Source: Liolophura sinensis (lineage: Eukaryota > Mollusca > Polyplacophora > Chitonida > Chitonidae). Taken from it: DNA of 64,000 bases. Positions 20,693 through 32,700 of this stretch are shown here, in pieces (the stretch's first letter is position 1; each line of letters begins with the position of its first letter). The notes under the pieces were generated by a model. The model saw nothing but the letters and a program-made list of their open reading frames with translations. It ran no database searches and was not told the origin of the DNA. The stretch spans positions 30,225,979 through 30,289,978 of the forward strand of contig NC_088302.1 of NCBI RefSeq assembly GCF_032854445.1, given 5' to 3'. The position numbers were made by a program, and so were the translations under genes.

Positions 20693-20743
20693 CTCTATTT
20701 ACCAAATAGAGGGTGTGCCAGAACCTATACTCCACCTACTACT
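20693..20743 (-). repeat. Right terminal inverted repeat of the Polinton (51 bp)
   Basis: Perfect inverse of 6470-6520, ending CCACCTACTACT, and followed directly by the AAGAT target copy at 20744-20748. Confidence 0.95.
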
Positions 20744-20748
20744 AAGAT

Positions 20749-21424
20749 ATTAAAACCAAACCTTCTCTCATTCTTTAGATGCTGGATAATAGAAAAGTAC
20801 GGTCTCTTTGATCCATTTTCAAACGTAATAAATAACATTTCGGAGGCATTCAATTCTGTTGTTTGAAACGGTTGAATGGCTGGACGAAATGGCTGTAGCA
20901 TTTCATCTTATAGTTACCAGTGCGAACTTCTACGCGGCTATTCTGGAAATTACGCGACTAATTTGGGAACTACAATTCGAACAACTAGTACAACAATGCA
21001 ACTGTATAGCCTACCCGTTAAAGACGTTTTCCCAGACGTTGTGACCCCAGAAAAAGTTGTTGATATTTAAAGCGTTTTGATATATAAAGCGATAGGACGC
21101 CAAAACTGAGCTTTTAGAATGTAACATTTACCCGGGTAGCCAGGAAGAAACTATCCCACATTCACATTTTAAAAACAAACAGATTAGCCAGCAATCTCTA
21201 GCTTAACTTGTCGTTAAAAAAAGTCGTACTTGTCTCCGAAATTAGGGCATTTGTGGTGGGAGGCAAAAACGGCAAAAAATGTACCCTATCTCTTTATTCA
21301 AAACCGTGGTGTCCGTGGCCGTCTGATACCCATGCAGTGTTACCATATAGGCCTACTGGCAGCAAAACTTATCATATAAGGAACTTATCCAGTTTGAATG
21401 CCAATCCGAAAACTGCAGTAGCCT
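20749..21424. other. Gene-free host DNA right of the Polinton
   Basis: AT-rich sequence. Short frames are present but none is bounded by splice signals or shows recognisable protein sequence. Confidence 0.5.
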
Positions 21425-21717
21425 ATTAGTGTCACGGTGAAAAAAAAACATGGGGGTTAAAAAATCGAAATTTGTTTCTGGAAATTTTGACTTTTGTATG
21501 TCGAAATTTCCACTTTCTTATGCCGAAATGTCGATTTTTCTCTCTATATTTTGGCTTTTTTTCTCTAGAAATTTCCACTTTTTTCTCGAAATGTCGACTT
21601 TCATATGTCGAAATTTCGACTTTGTTCCCCGACATGTAAGAAAACCGAAATTTCGATAGAAAAAAGTCGAAATTTTGACTTTTTTTACCTCCATATCTTT
21701 TTTACCGTGACACTAAT
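21425..21717. mobile_element. Foldback/MITE-like element, 293 bp
   Basis: The ends are inverted copies: ATTAGTGTCACGGTGA at 21425-21440 and TTACCGTGACACTAAT at 21702-21717 (one mismatch). The interior is a run of variants of GTCGAAATTTCGAC separated by T-rich spacers, so it can fold on itself many times over. No coding potential is present. A clear target-site duplication is not visible, though TA or TTA would fit. Confidence 0.65.
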
Positions 21718-21865
21718 GGGCTTCCGGAAGTATATGAACTAGAAAACTAAAACTTTAATGGTCGAATTAAAACGTCCTACCACCAAGCACCTTAGCCATT
21801 GGACCATGAACACCTGCGCCAAACATACAACTGAAAAGTTGTCACAACTTGTACATTTGTCGTTA

Positions 21866-22137
21866 GTATTTATTTATTTATTTTTGTATTTGATTGGTGT
21901 TTTACGCCGTACTCAAGGATATTTCACTTAAACGACGGCGGTCAGCATTTTAGTGGGAGGAAATCAGGCAAAGTCCGGAGAAACCCACAACCATCCGCAG
22001 GTTGCTGGGGGTACCTTCCCATGTACAAGCAGAGAGGAAGCCAGCATAGCTGGACTTGAACTGACAGCGACAGCATTGGTGAAGGCTGCTGGATTATTGC
22101 TCCGCGCTGGCGTGCTAACCACGGAGGTCATGTACGT
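21866..22137 (-). mobile_element. tRNA-derived SINE, nearly full length
   Basis: It reads tail (ATTTGATTGGTGTTTTACGC), core (AACCCACAACCATCCGCAGG) and head (GGCGTGCTAACCACGGAGG), i.e. minus orientation. A poly-C run of about 19 bases follows at 22139-22157. Confidence 0.88.
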
Positions 22138-22159
22138 AGCCCCCCCCCCCCCCCCCCTG

Positions 22160-23522
22160 TCGTCAGTAGACATTTATTCTCTGCATTGTAGATCATTCGC
22201 AAATGAAGAAAAAATCAATATGCAACACAATTAAACATCTACCCTTGGAAATTCTTATTTCTAACTATTTGGCATGTCGTTATAAGTGGATATTCCACAG
22301 TACATCGAAACAAATTAAGGACAGCCATACTACATACACAGATTCAGGACAATATGTTGTTCCAGAACTTTATAAACAAGTTTTAGAGATGTAAACCTGT
22401 ACTGAAATGTATGTATCTACGCAAAGCCACTAATATCTGGTCTAATGATTGTAACTCCAGTGAAATTTCGAGTCACATTAAAAAAATCAAGAAAAACAGT
22501 TTGTTTGCGGTTCATGTGTAGTAATCCAAATTAAAAAGATGGTGTTGAAAAGCCCGTAACACTGGCTACACAACCATCTATGCATTTTCCATCATGTGTC
22601 TTTTCTTTCTCCAAATACAGTTTGCAATAAAGTCATCCTTCTGAAGAACATATAAATGAAGGGGTAAATAAAATATTTTTGGATAAACTTGAGCTTATAA
22701 ACGATTTCATAGGAACTAACATTGAGAGAAAAATATCTAAAACATTTCCTTGAAATACATGTGAACACACATTCACTGAACAGAAACATTAAAGAAGCAT
22801 TGATTTCATGTTGGATTTTATGAAGCTATAGTTCAGTAATCAAGAAATTAAAAAATAAATAAAATAAATAAATGGTGGCTGTCCATCACAACTCATTCCG
22901 GCGTGCTGTCCACCTTGTCTCATATAGGCTGTCCATCTCAATGCATATAATTAAAAAATTATCCTTAATTGCATTGTCCACACGGGGATAAACAGGTATT
23001 AAAGTAGAATTTGTCTGATGTAGATATATCCTGGTGGGAGGTCAAGGGAAAAAAGGGTTTTGTGTGTTTTTAACATAAGCCTAGTCTGCATTGGAAGCCG
23101 TGGCTGGCAAGTCAACACTTAATTATTTTGTCATCATGCGAGACGAAAAGATCATGCAACATTATGAAGCATTTTATGGGAAAGAAGTGTGAAGAGTAGG
23201 CCTACGTCCATTTCTTTTATGCTGTGTTTCCCATTTAGCTTGTTGGGGGTTTTCGCGGGCTCAATTTTGATTTACCAAAATATAGATCACTTCGAGCGCT
23301 CCTGTTTCTTTAACCGAGAAATCTTTGGCTCCGACGGCTTCGATATTTGGATCTGCCGTCACAACCAAGAACACCTCTATATGACACGCATATTCGTTTA
23401 CTTCGTATCGTGTTCGGGTGATTGCCAGACGGGAAAATGTTGCCAGTAAATAATGTGTCAGTAAAGAAACGGCAATCTGTATGTGGACCGGGGTCCTGCA
23501 CCTACGCCCAAAACCTAATTGC
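22160..23522. other. Gene-free intergenic DNA
   Basis: I see no supported gene. A frame at 23189-23449 is open but has no recognisable content. Simple AT-rich patches occur near 22850-22875. Confidence 0.45.
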
Positions 23523-23725
23523 TATCATATTCTATTTATTTATTTATCTGATTGGTATTTTACGCTGTACTTGAGAAAAGTTCACTTATAAATACAATGG
23601 CGGCCAGATGTATGATGAGAGGAAACCGGACAGATCCTGGGGGACACCCACAACCATCCGCAGCTAGGTTGCATGGCAGATCGACTTCTATCCTCATGCA
23701 CGTACGACCGGAGAGGATCTCCACC
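23523..23725 (-). mobile_element. tRNA-derived SINE, partial
   Basis: Tail and core are recognisable (ATTTATTTATCTGATTGGTA, CACAACCATCCGCAG, ACGACCGGAGAGG) but the head is missing or diverged. Confidence 0.8.
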
Positions 23726-24108
23726 CACTCACCCATCATATTATAGTCTGAAGTGAATTTTTCAGTAAGCCTATGCTATTGATTTGTAAGCACAAATAAA
23801 TGGTAAACAAACAAATACACGATAGATCATTGTAATGTGTACCCGAGACTAACCTAACAGACATTATAGGATATTAATTGGTCCCAGTTTGTACTTAATT
23901 ATACGCCCTGTACCATTTTATGAATGGAAAATAAAATAAATCAACCAATAAATGTGGGCAGGCCAGCACTGTAGTAGATCAAAGTATCTGTTTCATGCTA
24001 ATAAAGGAGCAACAGCCGATAAGTATAGACTGAGGTCGTAGCTGCACAAAAGTCCGATTTCGCCCCCTAAGTATTATTGAGTTTAGCATCACCTGTGGTA
24101 AATTCAAC

Positions 24109-27100
24109 ATGGCAGCCTCTGTGTGCAAGGTGAGTCAATCGCGAAAGATCGAAGGTTTTTGAGAATGAATTGTAAAGATTTGCTACACTGAGGACAATCA
24201 ATGATGTGTAAAGATTTTTACTATTGATCTACATAACCAAAAGCTTCGAACTGACTCGACACATGTAGCAATTTCACTAGTTCCTTTGCTTCTATCGAAA
24301 ACTGGGCACTAGATAAGGCTAACGCCGACCTATGGCGGACAAATAGCAGTGTATCGTTTGAACTATTGATAACGCTTACTATTTGATTTTGCCTGGGTGT
24401 TTGCCAAATCGTGAGTTAAGTTGTGTTGGTGTTGTGAATCTGAGGTTGTGGTCCGGTGTTGATCCACTTTCAAAATGCTCATTGTGAAAAGCAAATTCTT
24501 CAATGAACGGATGACATGTAGGCATACCTGTTGTCGCGTGATGTAAACAGCAGCCTGAAGCTTACCAAATCCTCATTAACAGGTTCAAGGGTCAGTGATG
24601 CTCCACATAGGTTTATGCCTTTGTTAACACTACTAATTAGCGTTAGTGAAGGTGCAGAGCTACTTGGAGCTAGATGCTGTCAAACTTTGAGTCATGCTAA
24701 TTTGATTTAATAGGTGTTGAAACAACACATGCATGGCTTTACTGTCAACATAGATCTGTGAATCTGCTTCCCATCACATTTCCCTTAAACCAAAACTGTA
24801 AGAATCTGTAACATGTTTGGATTCCCGTGAAAGAAAACTCGCATTTAAACTTATATTTCTTTTGTGAATAATATATACTGGGTACATTGTTTTCTCATCA
24901 TTTAAGTAACATGGAATTCCTAAAATCTGTTTACTTTTGTATTCATTAAAGCCTTGGGAACATTGATTCTGCTTTGTGGTACTAGGTTTGGACCCGCAAT
25001 TGAATTGATACCTACAAAGCAAAGTCCAATTAGATTCTAGTAAAAAAATAACGATTTGTGTTCAACTACACTTAGTGTTAATATGAAGAAAATCGTTTAT
25101 ATAAAGATGTAATACTAGGTTTTAATATGTATAGTTTTTAGTCATGGTTTTGTTGAAACTGTGAAAGGTCCTTGGCCGCACAGAGATTATAATGAGATAC
25201 AGACAGGAATAATTTGGGAATGTGAAAAAGGATTGCAGTTGCAAATTCACAATGGCTGCAACATCTCTCAAAAAGTGAATGTCATCTTGCACTTGAACGC
25301 TTTATTATATGAATGATCCATATTAAAAGAAATGTTGTCAAAACTGATAGACAGAATGACGTTCATTCAGCATAGTCTGAAGGCATTATTCTGTGTTGAC
25401 TGATTCATTTATACCTTTTGTGAAACCCTGAAACTGACCAATCCAACCAATGTAGTTTTGTCTCTAAAATCAAATTATAAATGGGCTTAAATTACACTGA
25501 AATTGCTCTTTTTTGTCTAAAGAATACTTGTATTTGAAAATAAGCTAAAATTTCTAAACTGTAATGAAGGAATTGTGAGACTTGTGGACAGCAGCACAAA
25601 TATGATAATCAAGGATATATCATATATATATGACACAATGTCTTATTATCAGTATCAGTCAAGAAGTCTGATTAAGCAAACAATATCAAGTGGTACACAG
25701 CAATTATCCATAAATTGTAAATAAATAAAAATTGTGGTTAGTGAAGACTTTTTCAGTTACAGCCTGGATGTAAAGGAAGAGAGCAGTTTAAAACCCTGAC
25801 CTTGGTGTTACTCCTTGTATTTCATTGACATGCATTGTCCAAATAATGTTGATGACAATAAGGGTGTCAAATCATCATGGATATTGTGTTGTTGTTCTTT
25901 GAAGTGTCAAAACTTAAAAATATTAAACCGACAGGCAGTGATCAGTTCTGCTTCTTTATAGCAGTGTTCTTGTTCATGTGAAAAAGGAAAACATCAGTGT
26001 GTTTCACTGACATTCTGACATCGTTGTGACGATGTTAAAAATTAAAATTTTATAAAAATGTGTTTTCATTTTCTTTGACTTTATGGAGCTTTCTTGTTGT
26101 GTTGATGTCTTTGGTCTAGGTTGGCACGCTGCTGACAGCGAGTAGGACAGCCCGGCTGCCATTGGTAGCTTGTGTAAGGTATAAAAAATATGAACCCAAG
26201 AACGAAAAGGACAACCTAAGCTGGGCCCTGCCCCTGGTGGAACAACACCTGAGGGAGAAGGCAGAAGGCCCACCTGCAGAAAAAGAACCCAGCAAGTTAC
26301 TCATGGTCTGGAGGACTAATAAGCTGTTTGGAAGACCATATTGGGAGAAAAAGACCATGAAAGATTTAAGTCTAGATGGAAAGGTGAGAGCTGAAAGAGT
26401 TAAAAAAAAAATTTTGAAATCGTTTTGCCTTGAGATAGACAGCCTCTAGGAAACCCAGCCTTAGGCAGGGAATTTGTATATTCCCCCACTATCACTGCTT
26501 GTTGAACCTTGGTGACTACAAGTGGTCCAAAAGGAATGTTCTCGAAATTTTGAGATTTACAAACATTTAGCAAGTTTAAAATTAGTTTAGACCTACTGCA
26601 GAGTATATATACTTGTGTATGTAGATATCCGTGTCCACACTCACAGCTTCTAGGGCCAAGCAGTAGATGACGATATACGTTTGGTCATGTGGCTGTTTGT
26701 TGTTGAACTCAGCTTGTGTTCCAGCATTGTGGTGGGCATGTGTGTGCATCACGTGGGATTGTTCGTGATCATCCTGAATGACCAATAGGGGCCTCCGTGG
26801 CTCAGTCGGTTAGCGCGCTAGCGCAGCGCAATGACCCAGGAGCCTCTCACCAATGCGGTCGCTGTGAGTTCAAGTCCAGCTCATGCTGGCTTCCTCTCCG
26901 GCCGTAAGTGGGAAGGTCTGCCAGCAACCTGCGGATGGTCGTGGGTTTCCCCCGGGCTGTGCCCGGTTTCCACCCACCATAATGCTGGCCGCCGTCTTAT
27001 AAGTGAAATATTCTTGAGTACGGCATAAAACACCAATCAAATAAATCAATCAAATCAAATGAATGACCAGTAATTTCGTCCATGACCATGCTGCTCACGT

Positions 27101-29064
27101 TTCCAGATTCTGAGAGTTCTATTGATTGTAGAAATGTGTTTCTTGGAAGGTAGGATGATGCCGTGTGCGTGAAGTAGTGCTGATATTGGAGATGTGAAAT
27201 ATAGTGATTTTGAATGTATCTGGGCGTAGCATTATCTTTGTGTCCATATGGTAGATTGAGTGAGTGAGTGAGTGAGTGCTTCAGGTTTAATGTCGTCCGT
27301 ATAGTAGAAGTAGTTTTCTCACCATTTCCATGCCCTGTAGTTCTTCAGCAGCATTGTCATTAATACAGTGCAGCAGATCCTTATTTATATATGTGATTGG
27401 TGTTTTACGGCGTACAAAAATATTTCACTTATACGATGGCAGCCACATTATGGTGGGAGAAAACGGGGTACAGCCCTGGGGAAACGCACAACCATCTGCT
27501 GACAGACCTTCCCACGTAGAGGACAGAAAAGTTAATAGTGTTATGCTTATTCAAAATGTTAATAATTCAGGTTAACGCATGCATGTTTATTTGCTTGGAG
27601 TGGAACAAAGCTTTGGAAGTTCTTGAACGACGGCATTGAACATTGTTTTTGACATTTCATGACAGGATGAACATTTTGATTGCTTCATGATTGTGTATAC
27701 TTGTAGAAAAAAGTGGCAATGCCAACACATTTATGGTGCTGCATCACTGAAATGTCATTACAAAGACACGAGGCATGTCAGTTGGGATGAAATGTACATC
27801 ACGTGGGATTGTTCGCGGTCACCCTGAATGACCTATAATTACGTCCGTGACGAACCTTCTCATGTTGCTAGATTCTGAGAGTTTTATTGAGTGTAGAAAT
27901 GTGTTCTTAGGTTTGCTTGGAAGGTAGGATGATATCCTACTAGGAAATTGTAAGTTTCAGCTCTAGAAGTAATATCTTATGACATTTGTCTTCAAAAGGT
28001 AAGGGTCATTTAGGGTAAGTTGCTAAAGGGGCAGGTTTCCTCCACCGTTGAAGCTATCATTGTGCATGTGAAAAATTGAGTGTACAGTTAAGCAGCAAAC
28101 AAATAAATACAAAAAATAAATGCTATCAGGTCGGGGCCTCCGTGGCTCAGTCGGTTAGCGCGCTAGCGCAGCGTAATGACCCAGGAGCCTCTCACCAATG
28201 CGGTCGCTGTGAGTTCAAGTCCAGCTCATGCTGGCTTCCTCTCCGGCCGTAAGTGGGAAGGTCTGCCAGCAACCTGCGGATGGTCGTGGGTTTCCCCCGG
28301 GAAACCCCCCTGGCTGCCGTCGTATAAGTGAAATATTTTTGAGTACGGCGTAAAACAGCAATCAAAAAAAAAAAAAAATAAATAAATGCTATCAGGAGTC
28401 TTGTATTTTCTTTGTATAATGATGGCATACCATTGGATGTTGAACATTGTTTGCCCTCAAAGAGTAATTAGCCTTTTTGAGATGTTAAAGTTACATTGTC
28501 AGTAATTCTTCCTCATCTCTGACATTCTTTTGGACATATACATGTACTTGTATTCATAGTATATATAGATTGTTACATTTCTATTTGTATGTATTTTAAC
28601 CAATTAAGTAGATCATCATTCATTAATCCACTTGTAGTTAATGTTTTTCTTTTTTCACACAGAGGAACAAATTTGTAATTCACAAGAACATACCGTCAGT
28701 CACCAAGAAGTTGAAGTCTGTGTTACACCTGATAGAAGTGATACCTGTGACATTCCCTCATGGACTGCCCCAGACAGAGGAGGAGATGGCCCATTGCTTA
28801 CTGCAGGACAACGGCCACTTTGTGGTACAGAAAACCTTGCGGCCCCTCTCAGAGGTGCCCACAACAGATGAGACTGACCCGCAGAAAACTGTGTGGAAAC
28901 TCAACCCCGAGATAATACAAAAACATTTGAGACGTAAATTGGATACGTATCAGTTTCATACAGAATATTTCAAGCCGAACTATAGGTACAAATACAATCA
29001 GGATGGCAAGGAACATAGATATTTTGGTGACACGAATGTTGGTGCAGGAAAAGAATGGTTTTAA
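24109..29064 (+). CDS. MRPL30: Mitochondrial large-subunit ribosomal protein L30 (uL30m), three exons
   Basis: Coding exons are 24109-24129, 26120-26383 and 28663-29064, all joined in phase 0 with GT-AG introns (donors GTGAGT and GTGAGA; acceptors TCTAG and CACAG). They encode 228 residues. The start MAASVCKVGTLLTASR is Ala/Ser/Arg-rich, as expected for a mitochondrial presequence. The diagnostic part is FGRPYWEKKTMKDL followed across the intron by HKNIPSVTKKLKSV and FPHGLP, matching the uL30m domain known from animal MRPL30. The long C-terminal extension is also normal for the mitochondrial protein. Intron 2 contains two nearly full-length SINEs and a duplicated segment. It faces TMEM131 tail to tail. 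The product acts in the mitoribosome. Confidence 0.93.
26788..27060 (+). mobile_element. tRNA-derived SINE, full length, with target-site duplication
   Basis: The head carries an A box (TGGCTCAGTCGG) and a B box (GAGTTCAAGTCC), so it is derived from a tRNA and was transcribed by pol III. A conserved core (AACCTGCGGATGGTCGTGGG) and the tail TACGGCATAAAACACCAATC plus A-rich repeats follow. GAATGACCA flanks it at 26776-26784 and 27061-27069. The layout resembles molluscan V-SINE type families such as RUDI; the family name is inferred. Confidence 0.93.
27075..27373 (+). repeat. Duplicated segment, unit 1
   Basis: This shares AGATTCTGAGAGTT and GAAGGTAGGATGAT with 27870-27935, and AAGTAGTGCTGATATTGGAG through TTTGTGTCCATATGGTAGA with 29112-29200. 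A GAGT microsatellite (27253-27275) lies inside it. Together with its neighbours it indicates a tandemly expanded host segment inside and just after MRPL30 intron 2. Confidence 0.7.
27374..27530 (-). mobile_element. tRNA-derived SINE, partial
   Basis: Tail and core in minus orientation (GTGATTGGTGTTTTACGGCG, TATTTCACTTATACGATGGC, AACCATCTGC); the head is truncated. Confidence 0.8.
28133..28380 (+). mobile_element. tRNA-derived SINE, full length with a core deletion
   Basis: The first 165 bp are almost identical to the copy at 26788, with only one or two differences. A stretch of the core (corresponding to about 26956-26995) is shortened. The poly-A tail is flanked by a 16-bp target duplication, AATAAATGCTATCAGG, at 28115-28130 and 28381-28396. 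Confidence 0.93.
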
Positions 29065-29111
29065 AAAAAACATTTTTCAGTTTCAGAGTAGTATGCATAC
29101 GTCTTGTGCGT

Positions 29112-29296
29112 GAAGTAGTGCTGATATTGGAGGTGTGAAATATAGTGATTTTGAATGTATCTGGATGTAGCATTATCTTTGTGTCCATATGGTAGAAGTA
29201 GTGTTTTTATTTTCTCACCAATTACTTGCCAAGTAGTTCCTCAACAGTATTGTCATTACTGCAGTGCAGAGAATCGTACAGAAAAGTTACTTTCAT
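29112..29296 (+). repeat. Duplicated segment, unit 2, downstream of MRPL30
   Basis: Collinear with 27171-27373, including GTGCGTGAAGTAGTGCTGAT and the sequence up to the SINE fragment that follows both copies. It starts about 50 bp after the MRPL30 stop and therefore probably lies in the 3' UTR. Confidence 0.75.
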
Positions 29297-29398
29297 TTTT
29301 TTTATTTATCTATTTGATTGGTGTTTTACGCCGTACAAGAATATTTCACTTATGCAACGGCGCCCAGCATTATGGTGGGAGGAAACCAGGCACAGCTT
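29297..29398 (-). mobile_element. SINE fragment
   Basis: Tail and start of core only (TATTTGATTGGTGTTTTACG, CCCAGCATTATGGTGGGAGG). A shorter tail-only fragment lies at 29668-29715. Confidence 0.8.
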
Positions 29399-29715
29399 TG
29401 ATCACGAATGTAAAGCTGTGCAAAACTTAACTAGACCTTCATGGGGTTAAAATTTCTGATACATGTCTACTTCACATGCAACATCACAAAATTTCTTGCT
29501 TCATTTTGACTTGTAGTCAGAACTATGCTCAAAATTTTTTGGTTGTCAGATTTAGGGGTGAAGGCATCTGAAAAATACCACCGGACAATCCTGCCACCAA
29601 AAGCTGGATTTGAACATGCATTCTCATCAGTTTAGGACTTAACTGTCGCAGCGATCCAGCTCATAGAATTTATTTGGTTGGTGTTTTACTCTGTACTCAG
29701 GATTATTTCAATGGT

Positions 29716-32700
29716 AAATAATTCTTTTTAATATATGGGTAAAAGAAACAGTACAAAACAATGGGTTGCCATAAAAATCCAATATTTTTATTGTTTGTTG
29801 TAAAAAGATGGACTTTTTCCAGCTGTTATAATAGACCCGTTATTAAGACAGCTGAGTCATCTCTCTACAAGATCTCCTGGGCTTTGACAAGACCAGTCAG
29901 ATCTGGAGGCTGTATCTAGAGGCTCTTCCCCTCAGCCCCAGTCTGCCGGCCGCCACACCCGTACAGGCCACTGGTACTACCACACCTATATACGGATAAA
30001 ACAGGAAAATCCTGCAACCCTGGTCAGCAGGGTCAGCAGGCAATGTAGCTGGATGGGAGAAATAGTGAAGAAACCAAAATAAAATTGTTCAGATACAACA
30101 GCTTTGTTATTGTGAGTAAACTCAAATCCTTGTACATACAAGTACATAGACAGCATAGGGTATACTGCTTTCCATTATGTTGAGACACAAGTTGGGTGAA
30201 GTCAAACTGAGCAAGCCTCCATTGTATTGTACACACAAGACGCGGCTCCAGTTTCAGTGTTGTTTTGGGAATAGTCGTCTTAAAGCCTGATTACTCTGCC
30301 ATTTTTTTCCTTTTTTCCACAAGTGTCATACATGAGGCTTTTTACTGCTGTTTTGTACTCTGTATAATGTCCATCATTCACGATTGTACCCAATACCCTA
30401 AACATGAGATTCATTTATGTGAAACAACCATCTTCTGCCCCAGAAGTGCCCATGGTCTTGACTGTACCCAGATAAGACTAGTGGCATATAAAGTACACTT
30501 TGATAATATATTTCAACAACCTCTAAAGAGCTACTCCAGTTCCAAGGGCTTCGTATTATAAAGGAAGGGTTAAAACTGTTTTCGTAAATAATTTCAACAG
30601 TACTGCTTCTTAAAGTCTTGTAAAAAAATTTTGTCGGAAGAACGTATAATATAGCCTATACATACATGTAGCTTGTGTATTGTTTTGAAGTAATTCCATT
30701 ATATCTGCATCATTCAACAATTAATAAAGAAACTACCAGTTGTTTTTTATGAGGGCACTTCAGTTGTACCCATTAAATAGTGCTGGGCATCTGGACCCAC
30801 TTTCAACAAAACTTTGTAAAACAATTTTTTGAAACTTTTCTAGTAACTGATATTGCATCATGGCACTGTAACCTAGACATCTGTTATGCAAAAGTTACGA
30901 GGAATGCGACTTACGAAGTTTTGTGTGGCATATGTTCTGTTATGCTGCCTTCGTGTACATGTATTTTCCAAAAAGTTTTTCTGAAGTACTTTTTTAAGCA
31001 TTAAGGCTGCTCTATATATTTAACACTCAGTGATCCCTGGAGCAGTCAAGAGTTCAAGTAGGACATGGGAAATACTTGGAGTATCTTCTCCCACAATATG
31101 TGAACGATATTTTACCAAATATGTTGATAGATGAGAGGCAAGTAGCAAATACCTTGTCACAGTCAGAGTTTTAATCTGGGTACACTTCAACACCTGGAGA
31201 CACCACCCAATCAGCAAGTAGGCCCTGGGCTCTGGCAGCCATCCAGTGCCCGGGGTCTGATTGCTGGCAAGACTGTCTAATAAAAGGAACCCCTGAACAA
31301 CAGGTGTTAACCTCAAATATATCTCAAAACAACACCTGTGATGTTAAGTAACAGCACTGTTAAATTTGCATCAGAGAAGGTCCTGTTATGAGAAAGTCTC
31401 TATTTTCCTCGAACAAATATTCCTTTTTTGACAGCAGCAAAACAGAAGCTTTTGCTTCCAGTTTTTTGGCAGTGTAGTTAGTACACCTGGTCTAGGCTTT
31501 TCCTTTGTCAATATCATAAACATACTTTGTATAAACCTTAAAAGTGTAGGTGTCAGTCGAACAAGTCTGCTCCAGTCATGTCAGCTTACCATTTTCCAAT
31601 TGTCACTTTTAGAAGAAACAAATCCGATTACTTGGCTAATGCTCGCAGTTGTTAAGCAAATCGTGGTGATGTTGTATTGTGTTTATTTCTCCACTGCTGA
31701 GTGTTTAGCATGCTAGAACAGCACCATGACACAGGAGACTGACCAATATGGTCGCTGTGAGTTTAAGCCAGCTCTTGCTGGCTTCTTGTACCGTTGTATG
31801 TGCGAAGGTCTGCAAGTAACCTGTGTATGGTTGTGGGTTTTCCCCCCAGGCTCTGCCCAGTTTCCACCCATCATAATGCTGCTTGCCATCACACAAGTGA
31901 AATATTGTCAAATCAAATAAATAAACCGTATAGAGTTCAAAGAGTATAGAGTGAAAGCAACTGATTTTTACCTTGTTTCAGTAGAACAGATTAACACTGC
32001 ATTAATTCAGGTAAATAAATGTTACCCTTTTAAACATATATCCATGTTAGAATATTCAGAACTTTCAAACAATGTTAACTAGTGAAGTTGTACAAATGAC
32101 AACAGATAATGACTTCTGGAAAGACCAGACTGCATTGTATTGACTAAGCCGCAGTTTTGTTTTCATTTTCACTGTTCCTCAAACTGTAGTTTAATTTATA
32201 CTGTTTAAAAATGTTCTTTTACAATTTTTGCAATGAATATCTATGGTTGCTGATATGAATGGAGCAGATTTGTGTACAGAGTAGTGACACACACATACAT
32301 TTTGGTTATATAAGAAGTCTGGCTCTCCTATTGCCCTCAGACAGCTCAACTGCTATACCTTGGGTAAGGTTATATGGTACTCCACCTTTAGCAGGAGCTG
32401 TTACTGGGCATGCAGGGAGCCTTAGCTTACTCATGAGTAAGACTTCCACGTCACTGATGGCGAAGTGTCATAAAATTGTCACAATCGGCTATATGTCAAC
32501 ATACACGAGGATAAATGTCCATGCACACGATGGATTTTCGCGTCACTGTAAACGATGGATATATGGCCTCCCATCATCACTACAATGTACTACAGGACTA
32601 CAATAGCAAATCGATATAACCAACCTTACAACAACTACAAGTACATGTTGTATATTACACACAGTTAAAAGGTTCAAGCTGCGCCACTGATAATATTCTT

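Larger units (their letters stand above)
6470..20743. mobile_element. Polinton/Maverick transposon, full length (14,274 bp)
   Basis: The element is bounded by perfect 51-bp inverted repeats beginning AGTAGTAGGTGG and by a short target duplication. It encodes the family hallmarks: protein-primed family B DNA polymerase, retroviral-type (rve) integrase, double-jelly-roll major capsid protein and an A32-like packaging ATPase, plus small membrane proteins recurrent in this family. Gene blocks from left to right: minus (7641-9454), plus (9558-10443), minus (10416-11714), plus (11759-16493), minus (16521-20514). It is visibly GC-richer than its flanks, which fits an inserted foreign element. Many genes carry stops or frameshifts, so this copy cannot be autonomous as read. 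Confidence 0.97.

Noticed and set aside
23189..23449. 86-codon plus-strand frame
   Set aside because: No recognisable domain, no splice context, and an equally open antisense frame. It may be a transposon remnant but I cannot support that.
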